A stretch of DNA of 48,177 bases from Legionella sp. (GTDB taxonomy: Bacteria; Pseudomonadota; Gammaproteobacteria; Legionellales; Legionellaceae): contig JAACPN010000009.1 of NCBI GenBank assembly GCA_009995425.1, positions 6,672 to 54,848 of the forward strand, written 5' to 3'. Both the position numbers and the translations under genes were made by a program. This document shows, in pieces, positions 1 to 9,000 of the stretch. Each line of letters begins with the position of its first letter. The stretch's first letter is position 1. The notes under the pieces are model-generated. The model did not search any database, had not been told where the DNA came from, and saw nothing but the letters and a program-made list of their open reading frames with translations.

Positions 1-1551
1 TGTTAATTCATGATGATGTGTCTGCTTGGGCTGTAATAAAGCGTTACGATTCAGTTTTCCACTGCTATTCAAGGGTAATGTTTCAAGATAGATAAATCGC
101 TTAGGAAGCATGAAATCAGGTAATTCTTGCGTTAAACTCTGTCTCACCGCCTCTTCCGAATACGCTACTTTATTAGCCCGACAAATATACGCGACCAGCT
201 GCTCATCATGGACTAAAACCGCACAATCACGAACACCCACACGACGTTTGATATGCGCCTCGATATCTTCCAACTCAATCCGATAACCATGTAATTTTAC
301 TTGATTGTCCATCCGGCCATAGATAATAAATTCCCCGCTGTCAGTCATGGACGCAACATCTCCTGTGCGATACAAGCGCTGAGGCTCTACTTTTGCATAG
401 GAATGCATGATAAACCGCTCTTTTGTTAGTTCTTGTTGCCCCAAATACCCCTCCGCCAAACCTAAGCCACCGATGTATAATTCACCTTTGCTACCAACAG
501 GCACAACCTGCATGGAAGCATCTAACACACACATCGCTAAATGATGAATAGGCTTGCCAACCGAAATATACTTGGTTGATTTGATTTCTTTTAAAGAACA
601 CCAAACCGTGGCCTCTGTTGGCCCGTACATATTCCATAATGACGAAACATGAGGTAACAAATACTCTACTACTTCGGGTGTTAAAGGCTCTCCTCCACAT
701 AAAGCAACCAAATCTCGCTTTCCCTGCCAACCCGAATAATGCAACATACTCCAAAATGAAGGTGTGCCTTGCAAAAGCGTAATTGGGTATTTTTTAAGTA
801 AATTATCTACACACAAAGGATCTTTATGTTCTGCTTCATTCGCTAAAAATAGGGTTTTATGCTGCCATATCGGCAAAAATAATTCTAATGCCGCAATATC
901 AAATGTAAACGTTGTGGTCGCTAAAACCATCGCATCGGCTTCATTCAAAAAATAATGCGACATACTGGTTAAAAAATTATCTAAAGCACCTCGCGAAACA
1001 CACACGCCTTTAGGTATCCCTGTTGATCCTGAAGTATATATAACGTAAGCAAGAGTTTTAGGATGAGGGTTTGGGTGCTCTGATGTTAACTTATAGCTCT
1101 GAGTATAACCTGCACGCTCTAAATCAGCGAGTGCCCACACGTTGCAAGGCAGGTTTACATACACATCATGATCTTCTGCATCATGAAGCAATAAAGCTGC
1201 ATGGCTGTCTTCACATATGGTACGTATGCGATCGAGCGGCGTTTCAGGGTCAACAGGAATATAAGCCTTTTCCAATAATTGCAAAGCAAGTAATAGCGAA
1301 AGCAATGTGGGCGTACGATGCAAACAGAGCATCACGGGTGTATTGATGGCACTTAAAGCATTGAGCCGATTCACCCAAGCTAACATATCATCACATAAAT
1401 TTTGATACGTCCATGATGCATGCGAGCTTATGACGACAAGCTTATCGGGCGTTGCACGCACCTGCTCCAAAAATATAGGGATTAAACTCCTATCGACAAC
1501 ACATGATGAGCCTTTTTGATATGACGACTTACTTACAGGCATAGCATCCAT
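1..1551 (-). CDS. NRPS-type amino acid adenylation domain protein (3' end beyond window)
   Basis: It probably activates an amino acid as an aminoacyl-AMP for non-ribosomal synthesis. The frame is open from an ATG at 1551 to the window edge (517 codons), with GAGGAG at 1561-1566 as ribosome binding site. Adenylation core motifs appear in order: YVIYTSGSTGIPKGV (A3), NMYGPTEATVW (A5), YRTGD (A7), GRMDNQVKLHGYRIE (A8) and NSSGKLNR (A10, catalytic Lys). No condensation domain precedes it, so the A domain is N-terminal. Whether a carrier domain follows cannot be seen. Reading the specificity pocket by hand against GrsA gives D-I-L-Q-A-C-M-V-W-K, closest to the glycine code I remember. It is divergent from an MMPL exporter, which suggests a synthesis/export pair (inference). 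Confidence 0.88.
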   Translation of the reverse strand, partial: MDAMPVSKSSYQKGSSCVVDRSLIPIFLEQVRATPDKLVVISSHASWTYQNLCDDMLAWVNRLNALSAINTPVMLCLHRTPTLLSLLLALQLLEKAYIPVDPETPLDRIRTICEDSHAALLLHDAEDHDVYVNLPCNVWALADLERAGYTQSYKLTSEHPNPHPKTLAYVIYTSGSTGIPKGVCVSRGALDNFLTSMSHYFLNEADAMVLATTTFTFDIAALELFLPIWQHKTLFLANEAEHKDPLCVDNLLKKYPITLLQGTPSFWSMLHYSGWQGKRDLVALCGGEPLTPEVVEYLLPHVSSLWNMYGPTEATVWCSLKEIKSTKYISVGKPIHHLAMCVLDASMQVVPVGSKGELYIGGLGLAEGYLGQQELTKERFIMHSYAKVEPQRLYRTGDVASMTDSGEFIIYGRMDNQVKLHGYRIELEDIEAHIKRRVGVRDCAVLVHDEQLVAYICRANKVAYSEEAVRQSLTQELPDFMLPKRFIYLETLPLNSSGKLNRNALLQPKQTHHHELT

Positions 1552-1645
1552 TCTTGCACACTCCTCACGCCATCTATCTTTCATAATATAACTATAGATT
1601 CGATATAAAATAATACAACGCGTTTAGCAAAACCCACTTGTATTT

Positions 1646-1675
1646 TTGAAATATTGCATATACTTATGGTATATA
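1646..1675 (+). promoter_or_regulatory. Candidate promoter of the MMPL gene with overlapping inverted repeat
   Basis: TTGAAA at 1646-1651 and TATATA at 1670-1675 are 18 bases apart, 22 bases before the MMPL start. An inverted repeat ATATAC-ttatg-GTATAT (1658-1674) overlaps the spacer and -10 and could be a repressor site. The region is very AT-rich, so other hexamer pairs are possible. Confidence 0.35.
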
Positions 1676-1697
1676 TAATAATCTACACGGACTAAAT

Positions 1698-3935
1698 ATG
1701 AACGAGAAAAATCATATCTTTGCCTCAATAGGCCGCTTTATTTATCACTTTAGAATTGCGTTTATCTTGACCTGGTTTCTTATTTTAGCACTGTGCATGC
1801 CTTTTGTTCCTCAAATTTTAACACCGTTCAAATCGACCGGGTTTGTCGCTGAGCATGCCGACAGCACACGCGCCAAACAGTTTATCAATCAAAATCTGGG
1901 CTATACGCGCGATAATCGGTTTTTGGTGCTCTATCACAGCCCTGATTTACAGGTAACCAACTCAAAATTTAAAAAAGCCATTCATTCATCGTTATCTGTA
2001 TTAAAAAATTTTCCAATCCCTCATGAAATAATTTACCCTGAAGATAATGCACAACAAATATCCAACGATAAGCACAGTGCTTATGCTGTGATTTTATTTA
2101 AAAGCACTGATCCCATGAATTCAAGCTTGCTCACACAATTCAAAGAAACCATCAAAACACCGGATAAATCAGATAAAATAGACGTTTCTATCGGCGGTGA
2201 ACGCATCTTCACCGAAGGAATCAACGCGCAAACTCAAAAAGATTTATACCAAGCAGATGCTGTTGCTATTCCTGTTACAACCATCGTATTAATTATTATT
2301 TTTGGCACCCTTGTGGCTACCCTGATCCCAATGACACTGGGTGGAGGATGTGCATTAATTATATTAACCATGCTTTATTTTTTAGGTAATATTTTTACTT
2401 TATCCATCTTTACGCTTAATATCGCGCTGTTACTCGGGCTATGCCTCAGTTTAGATTATTCTTTATTTATTATTTTTCGCTTTAGAAGTGAGTTAAAACA
2501 ACAAACATCTATCATGGATGCAATCACCGTCACGTTTGCGACCGCAGGCCGTGCTATCTTTTTTAGTGGCCTGGCTGTGTTTGCGAGTTTAAGTGCGTTA
2601 CTTTTTTTCCCCATTAATATTTTATTTTCGATTGGCGTGGGTGGCTTAACGGCTGTTTTTATCGCCGTCATGCTTGCCTTAACGCTCCTACCGGCCATGC
2701 TTGCCGTTGTTCATCATGGCATTAATCGATGGGCGGTTAGAAAAATACAACCTGAAGAAACGTGCAAACATCATGCATGGCGTAGTTTAGCAACCTATGT
2801 TGTTAACAAACCCTTAACTTTTTTTGCACTTAGCCTCAGTATATTATTAATTTTAGGTTATTCGTTTTTTCACGTTAAATTTGGTATATCTGATTTTAAA
2901 ATTGTTCCTAAGCATTCCGAAAGCCGCCAATTTTTTGATAAATTTGAAAAAAACTTTTCTAAAACCGAACTATCGCCCATTCTGCTACTTGTGTCTTCAA
3001 CAGACCAAAAATCTATTTTATCGGCACATCATATCTCAGAGCTCTATGACTTTACACGAAAACTGGAAAAGCACGCAGCCATTGAGCGTGTTGGCAGTAT
3101 TGTGACAACCACGCCACGATTACTGCGCCGCCAATATCAAGAACTCTACACTTCAGCTGAACAACGCGAAAACACTGGCATTAAGCAACTTTTAGCCACC
3201 ACCACCGGCGAGCAATTTTCAGTGATTCGTGTCATCAGTCATTACGAGGCTGATTCCAGCGAAACCAGAGCTTTAATTACAGATCTTAGAGCGATGAACC
3301 CAGGCAAAGGTTTAGCCCTACAAATCACTGGGGTTCCCGTACAGAATATGGATGTCATGCAAGCTATTATCGATGCGTTTCCTTATGCTGCGCTGTGGGT
3401 GATGGGGTTAACGTACGTGATTTTACTGTTATTGCTGCGTTCTCTTTTTTTACCGTTCAAAGCCATCTTCATGAATATTTTGAGTATTTCGGCATGTTAT
3501 GGCGTGCTTGTGTTTATTTTTCAAGAAGGACATTTCCATGAATTCCTCAATTTTCAACCTCAAGGCATGCTCGACGTAACCTTGGTGATTATTATATTTT
3601 GCGCTATATTTGGCTTCTCGATGGATTACGAAGTCTTTTTACTCACGCGTATTCAAGAACACTATAAAAAAACACAAGACAATCAATCCAGTATCATCTT
3701 TGGTATTGAGCAAAGCAGTCGTATTATTACCAGTGCGGCGCTGATTGTGATTTGTTTATGCGGTGCGTTTATGACTGCTGATGTCCTGATGGTCAAAGAA
3801 TTTGGGCTCGGTATCGCGGTGGCTATCGCTGTGGATGCTTTTGTGATTCGAACGCTTTTAGTACCCTCTACGATGGTCTTACTGAAAAGCTGGAATTGGT
3901 ACTTACCCAAATGGCTGGATAAATTACTGCCTTAA
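1698..3935 (+). CDS. MMPL/RND-family inner-membrane exporter
   Basis: A proton-driven transporter of the MMPL (mycobacterial membrane protein large) branch of RND pumps, which export lipids, lipopeptides or hydrophobic metabolites. The 745-aa protein has the duplicated layout: a first membrane segment near residues 18-38, a periplasmic loop, a membrane block near 190-345, another segment near 370-390, a second loop, and a final membrane block near 555-735. Each block has the family's charged motif: LDYSLFIIFRFRSEL near residue 250 and MDYEVFLLTRIQEHY near 640, both with the Asp-Tyr pair. It is divergent from the adenylation gene, 146 bases away, so it may export that product (inference). Length and topology are normal for the family. 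Confidence 0.9.
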   Translation: MNEKNHIFASIGRFIYHFRIAFILTWFLILALCMPFVPQILTPFKSTGFVAEHADSTRAKQFINQNLGYTRDNRFLVLYHSPDLQVTNSKFKKAIHSSLSVLKNFPIPHEIIYPEDNAQQISNDKHSAYAVILFKSTDPMNSSLLTQFKETIKTPDKSDKIDVSIGGERIFTEGINAQTQKDLYQADAVAIPVTTIVLIIIFGTLVATLIPMTLGGGCALIILTMLYFLGNIFTLSIFTLNIALLLGLCLSLDYSLFIIFRFRSELKQQTSIMDAITVTFATAGRAIFFSGLAVFASLSALLFFPINILFSIGVGGLTAVFIAVMLALTLLPAMLAVVHHGINRWAVRKIQPEETCKHHAWRSLATYVVNKPLTFFALSLSILLILGYSFFHVKFGISDFKIVPKHSESRQFFDKFEKNFSKTELSPILLLVSSTDQKSILSAHHISELYDFTRKLEKHAAIERVGSIVTTTPRLLRRQYQELYTSAEQRENTGIKQLLATTTGEQFSVIRVISHYEADSSETRALITDLRAMNPGKGLALQITGVPVQNMDVMQAIIDAFPYAALWVMGLTYVILLLLLRSLFLPFKAIFMNILSISACYGVLVFIFQEGHFHEFLNFQPQGMLDVTLVIIIFCAIFGFSMDYEVFLLTRIQEHYKKTQDNQSSIIFGIEQSSRIITSAALIVICLCGAFMTADVLMVKEFGLGIAVAIAVDAFVIRTLLVPSTMVLLKSWNWYLPKWLDKLLP

Positions 3936-3941
3936 GCTTAA
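3932..3941. repeat. Small palindrome between convergent genes
   Basis: TTAAGCTTAA overlaps the MMPL stop codon and lies next to the stop of the convergent beta-barrel gene. The same ten bases form the core of the larger palindrome at 15788-15813, also between convergent genes. It has no GC-rich stem, so a terminator role is unproven. Confidence 0.3.
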
Positions 3942-4592
3942 TTAAACTCGGTACGCAATACGCGCATAGGCTGAGTATAAAAAAGGTACGTAATCTTTTG
4001 CTGGGTTAATTTCGGATGTACCGTAACCCGACATATAATTACCGACCAATTCACCCATGACGTGTTTAGTAAATAAATAATTGAAACCTACGCCAAACGA
4101 AGGTGAAGCAATCCAAACGTTATTGAGCTCATCATGACGATGTATGCCACCCACACCAAAGCTTGAATAAAAACGCACCGTGGTTTTGGGTAGTGTCAGC
4201 ATCACTTTGGCCATCAACGAAATCGCTTGTGTTTTTGTGTTCAACTCAGTTTGATCGTTATTTTCGAATGCAAAAAAACTTTCGCTATCAAAATAAACAG
4301 TCGCATCAGGATACGTAAGATAATTGGCTTCTAGCGCAAAATATGGTGTGAACTCAATACCCGCAAAACCGCCCCACACAGCACCACCCTCTTGAACGTC
4401 CATGGGTGTTGACATGGTGAGCACCATATTCTGATTCTCGATTTCAGGAACTAGCCCCATCCATGTTGTAGAACCATACCCCCCATTTACGCCAATATAA
4501 AAAGCATGTGTATAAGGAAGTTTAGAGCCCGTATCGCCCGCGCATGCGCAGCTCACCCAAAAGAACATGCTGCATAACAACACATTTCGCAT
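3942..4592 (-). CDS. Outer-membrane beta-barrel protein (OmpA/porin-like small barrel)
   Basis: The protein of about 216 aa starts with a signal peptide (MRNVLLCSMFFWVSCACA, then GDTGSKLP), so it is exported. The mature part alternates polar and aromatic residues with many Gly turns (YIGVNGGYGSTTW, FALEANYLTYP, FYSSFGVGG, GELVGNYMSGYG) and ends in YSAYARIAYRV, the pattern of an 8-stranded outer-membrane barrel. The last residue is Val rather than the usual Phe/Trp. The ATG at 4592 overlaps the TGA of the upstream Cys-rich gene by one base (TGATG), so I prefer it to the GTG at 4601 and expect translational coupling. The ligand or role is unknown. Confidence 0.75.
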   Translation of the reverse strand: MRNVLLCSMFFWVSCACAGDTGSKLPYTHAFYIGVNGGYGSTTWMGLVPEIENQNMVLTMSTPMDVQEGGAVWGGFAGIEFTPYFALEANYLTYPDATVYFDSESFFAFENNDQTELNTKTQAISLMAKVMLTLPKTTVRFYSSFGVGGIHRHDELNNVWIASPSFGVGFNYLFTKHVMGELVGNYMSGYGTSEINPAKDYVPFLYSAYARIAYRV

Positions 4593-4939
4593 CAGCTGCA
4601 CGCCCTACCCGTACCACTGCATAAGTGACCATCCTTAGTTTTTCCGCCATGTAAATAACAATTCCACGAATCAATACAATTTTCTTTTGTGGTGTCATGT
4701 TGATATGCACAGGCATTTTCTAGAGAACCAAATATAATCAACAACCGCTGATATAAATAATTCATTTTTCCGCACATGGCTGCAGGCAATCCCGCGGTAC
4801 AATGGCATTTAGCGGCCACGCGAAACGTCGCACAAAAATTAGGAGCATTGGTTGGGGTGGCTTGGGGACAAGCCACGCTTACAGAAGAAACAAAAAACAA
4901 AACGACGATTATAAATCTATTTAAAATTTTATAAATCAT
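4592..4939 (-). CDS. Small secreted Cys-rich protein of unknown function
   Basis: An N-terminal hydrophobic signal (MIYKILNRFIIVVLFFVSSVSVA) is followed by a mature part of about 90 aa with ten cysteines (CPQ, NFC, KCHC, MCGK, NACAYQH, NCIDSWNCY, LCSGTGRACS). This suggests an exported, disulfide-bonded periplasmic or surface protein. It resembles small Cys-rich proteins I have seen in Legionella-type genomes, but I cannot name a family. ATG 4939 is preferred over the TTG at 4948. Its stop overlaps the start of the beta-barrel gene, so the two form a coupled unit and may act together (inference). Confidence 0.65.
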   Translation of the reverse strand: MIYKILNRFIIVVLFFVSSVSVACPQATPTNAPNFCATFRVAAKCHCTAGLPAAMCGKMNYLYQRLLIIFGSLENACAYQHDTTKENCIDSWNCYLHGGKTKDGHLCSGTGRACS

Positions 4940-5042
4940 ATTGAGCAATCCATGTTCAACAATAAAACAGCAAGAGAATTCATTCTAACCATGCATGTCA
5001 TACATTTCAAATGCATTTTCATTTTTTTGCGTTCTACTTTAT

Positions 5043-5879
5043 TTATTCATGAGCAACCAAACGAATACCATGGGGCTCAATACGAATCAAACCTTGCTTG
5101 TAAAGCGTACCAATCGCATGCTTAAAATTCTTTTTGCTTTCGTTAAACAGGTGCTTAATTTCTTCAGGCGAACTTTTATCATGCACCGTCAAAAAACCAT
5201 CCGCTTGCTTTAAAGCGTCTAAAATACGCTGAGCTAACCCAGGAATGTTGTTATGCCCTAATTTTCTTAACACCACATCGAGCTTGCCATCACCTCGAAC
5301 GGCTTTAATATAACCACGCGTGCGTTGCCCGTACTGCAAGGCTTGAAACACATCACTCGTATAAATTAAACCCCAATGCGTATGATTCACAATAACTTTG
5401 GTGCCTAACTCTGTTGTTTCGGCAACCAATAAATCCACTTCATCTCCGATTTTAACGCATACAGGTGTTTTATCTAAAAAATAATCTAGCTTAGAACTTG
5501 CGACCAAACGGTGTTGATCATCCTGTTTTAAACACACCAAATAAGATTTATCCTGCTGCATCGGACGACGCTGCTCTGCTTTAGGCACCAGTAAGTCTTT
5601 ATCTAGCCCCCAATCAAGAAAGGCTCCCACACGATTCACATCAATCACTTTCAAAAAAGCACAGTGCCCGAGGGTAATACGCGGTTGCTTGGTGGTCGCA
5701 ATAATTTTATCTTCAGAATCAAAATAAATAAAAACATCAACACGATCACCCATTTTTACATCTTTTGGAACAACTTTTCGAGGTAGCAAAATCTCACCCC
5801 AATCATACCCATCAAGATACATACCAAACGGTACTTCTTTAACAAGACGTAATGAATTAAACTGGCCTATTTGAAGCAT
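5043..5879 (-). CDS. cvfB: CvfB/YitL-like S1-domain RNA-binding protein
   Basis: A protein of about 278 aa with the CvfB layout: an N-terminal domain (MLQIGQFNSLRLVKEVPFG) with the phrase WGEILLPRKVVP, a second S1-like OB fold (VGAFLDWGLDKDLLVPKAEQ), a further S1-like part (THWGLIYTSDVFQ, GYIKAVRGDGKLDV) and a C-terminal winged helix ending LYKQGLIRIEPHGIRLV. Staphylococcal CvfB binds RNA and affects virulence gene expression. A similar RNA-binding role here is family knowledge. ATG 5879 gives a better N-terminus than the GTG at 5885. It lies alone, facing away from the giant gene. Confidence 0.82.
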   Translation of the reverse strand: MLQIGQFNSLRLVKEVPFGMYLDGYDWGEILLPRKVVPKDVKMGDRVDVFIYFDSEDKIIATTKQPRITLGHCAFLKVIDVNRVGAFLDWGLDKDLLVPKAEQRRPMQQDKSYLVCLKQDDQHRLVASSKLDYFLDKTPVCVKIGDEVDLLVAETTELGTKVIVNHTHWGLIYTSDVFQALQYGQRTRGYIKAVRGDGKLDVVLRKLGHNNIPGLAQRILDALKQADGFLTVHDKSSPEEIKHLFNESKKNFKHAIGTLYKQGLIRIEPHGIRLVAHE

Positions 5880-5971
5880 ACTCACTCACATAAAAAATAA
5901 ATTTCATCGAGTTTAACACAAAGTTAAGTACATGATTTTTTTGGTGTCTAAAAATTCATAGTGGCCACAAT

Positions 5972-5998
5972 TTGACTTTATGTATCCAACCATATACT
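5972..5998 (+). promoter_or_regulatory. Candidate promoter of the giant gene
   Basis: TTGACT (5972-5977) and TATACT (5993-5998) are 15 bases apart, a little short of the optimum. They sit about 50 bases before the ATG at 6047. The upstream TTG that could serve as a start codon is part of this -35 hexamer, which argues against translation from it. Confidence 0.45.
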
Positions 5999-6046
5999 CT
6001 ATATTTACATGCGTATTTATTTAAATTATCACGGTGCTTCTTAGTT

Positions 6047-9000
6047 ATGACGGATTCTCATATGCCTCCTGCGTGGCAAACACCTCTTAAAGCTTTACAT
6101 CATGCTCGCGTTTTGTTTCGTAAATTACGTACAGATTTTGTTATTCAGCAACGCAAAGAATGTGATGCACATGTTTTAAGCTTTCTTGATAACCGGCAAA
6201 CGCAAGGCAAGCCATTTTCTGAAGATTATTCTCATGAACCCGATGATATTCAGCGCGTCAAAAACTTAGAAAATGCGCTGTATCTCGCCGAGCAAGCGTT
6301 TAAAAAATTAGGTGACTTAAACTTAGTCGACCGAAAACGCTATGACATAACACTCATTACCGAAGCCTATGAGGCCTGTCATTTATTATTAAATTTAACT
6401 TGTGATTTTGAACTCAACTTTCGCAACGAAATTAACCTCATTGCATCTGGGTTAGCTTCTGTATTAAATTTACCAAATAACTTCAGTACACCGCGAGCTT
6501 CATGCTTCAGTCATCAAGTTGGCCTAACACTTGGGCGTGCCATTGATCACAGAAAATCAATAGATGGACAAAGTGGTTATGACTTATTAACTTATTTTGG
6601 TGCCGTTTTTCCCGACTACCCCAGTCATATTGAATACATTCGAACCACCATTGAAAAGTTCACATCCAGAAATCCAGAATATACACCGAATGTTGACAAA
6701 GAAAAAATGCAACGGCTCTATGAGCAAGGACAACTCCTATCGCGTACCATTGCCAACAGCAATCAAAGCAGTTTATATTTTGTATTTAATTTGATCTCGC
6801 TGCTACGTCAAACACACACCTTATGGATGCATATCTATCAAGAGGCTGGCGAATTAAATGACACCATGCAAAACCTTGGGCGAGAATACCTCGCTTTATT
6901 AAAATATGAGCTTTTACCTGCCATATTTCAGAGTGTCGATAAACTTGAACGCCAACTCCTACTCAAGCCAGGAAGATTATCTAACCCGCTCATGGAGCAA
7001 ATCAAACCTTGGCATGAAAGCTTAGTACAAACCGCAAAATTACTCATTAAATTTGATGAAACAAACGAACACTTACTCAAAATAGAAGATAGACGATTCA
7101 TTGAGTTACGTATACAACCTATAGAAGAAAAAATAGAAACCTCAACCGAAGTCTTGCACTTTGTTGAACCTGCGTTGGCGGAACTCGAAGTTTGCCTAAC
7201 AAGCTCCGAGCCAATGATTTCGCGTGATTTACAGCAACATATTTTAGCGCTTACGCCATACATGCCCGACACGGACAACCCCTTACTTTCTCGCATTCAT
7301 AAACACATTGGATACTCATGGCGTCATTTTGCGAGTGATTGGTTTAATTTCGTTACTAATTTTGTTACGTGGAGTAACGAAGAAACACTTAACAAGCCAA
7401 CACCTGCCAACATAGAGCGCACACTACGTCAATTACAACAACGTTGGCAGCAACTTAAAACCGATCACGAATTCAAAAAAGACCGTTATCAGTTACAAAT
7501 CACCGCGATTGAACAGCAAGCACACCAAGTGCTGTTCTCACCCCCATCCGATACTCACGCTTTTCAAGTATCAGAGCAAGAAATTCTAGAAGACACGTAC
7601 CACTTACCTGAAAATCAGCCCTCAACAACCACACATGTCATCTATGAAAAAAGAGGCCAAGATACCTACGTCCAACATCCCAATAAATTAAGCATTCATG
7701 CATCCTGGACGTTATATCGCTCATATGAGAAAAAAATAGCTCAATTAGAGCAAGCACAAGCGGCTTGTGATCAGTTATTAAATACCACAGATCATCATGG
7801 CGCTTGGCAAATAACTAAAAAGCTGGGTTTCGCCCCCTCATATTCCCTTGCTTTACTCGATCATAACGTCATACATAAACCCCAAACCGTTTATGTAAAC
7901 ATTGAAGATGGCGCATTACACTATCACGTATTAAAAACACCGAATAAATCATGTAACCTTCATTTAACAACGCTTGAAACAGCGATTGATGCAGGTCTCA
8001 AAGGATATATTTGGGATCATGACCAAAACCAACTGTCTTACATCACAGAAGATGGAAACATTCGCTCAAACATCACTTTACCCAATGACGCTACGTCTTT
8101 AAAAGCACTCATTAAAGTAAAAACTATGATATTGAAACACATCCGTCGTAATAAAAGCCCTGATAGCAATCAACCTATTCATGTCCCAATAAGTGCTGAA
8201 GAAATTCGTGACTACATTACGTCAGCAAGTGGACACCATCCGGGCATTATCCACAAAGCCAGCATCCCTCTTGCTGATCTGGATTGTAAGCTCACCGAGT
8301 TAACCACCCTTGCACCATTGCAAAAGTTTTTACCCCATATATTTCATGAACTCTACGAGCGCGGGCATGTGCATGACGAATTTAAAGCAGATTGCATTCG
8401 CTGGTACAGTTCAATTCAGCCCTATGTCGCAAGCCTCGATCGAGATTTTGATGCTCGCATGACGCACCTACTTTCAGGTACGTTCATTAAGAAAGCAAGG
8501 ACAAACATACCTGACATCGGTTTAGCTGAGGCCAAACGACAATGGCGTAGCACTCAACATGCGCTCTCAATTCAAATTGCTAAACTTTCCGAAAAACGTG
8601 CTATTCATTGGCAATATATCTTAAATCAAACGTTTCAACTTCCTGCTAAACCTGATGTAAAACTAAAACAACGTGAGTTCTTACGCGATACCGCACGATT
8701 TATGCCTTCGCTTGCGCCCATCAAACGCCAACTCCATCAATCCAAAAAAACATGCTTTAAAATTGACTTAGCTCTAAAGCAGTTAAATAAAGAAAACGCC
8801 CATGCATATTTGAAAGCAGAAGATTACGCCTGGTTTCAAGATGTTTATGTTGGGACTCTTGCTCACGCAACGATTTCAGAAATAGAAACACAGCTTCGAC
8901 AAAAACTTGCTTACGAAACACTTCAAATTAAACGCAATGAACAATTAATTCAGCAATTAGAAACAACTACCCCGACTCAAGCCAACGCAAACGAAGACGA

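Noticed and set aside
5972..6046. N-terminal extension of the giant protein from a TTG
   Set aside because: The TTG belongs to a -35 hexamer and has no ribosome binding site. The extension also does not look like a conserved N-terminus.
6928..7296. 122-codon minus-strand frame in the giant gene
   Set aside because: Shadow of the long plus-strand frame. Ser/Cys-rich low-complexity product and no start signal.
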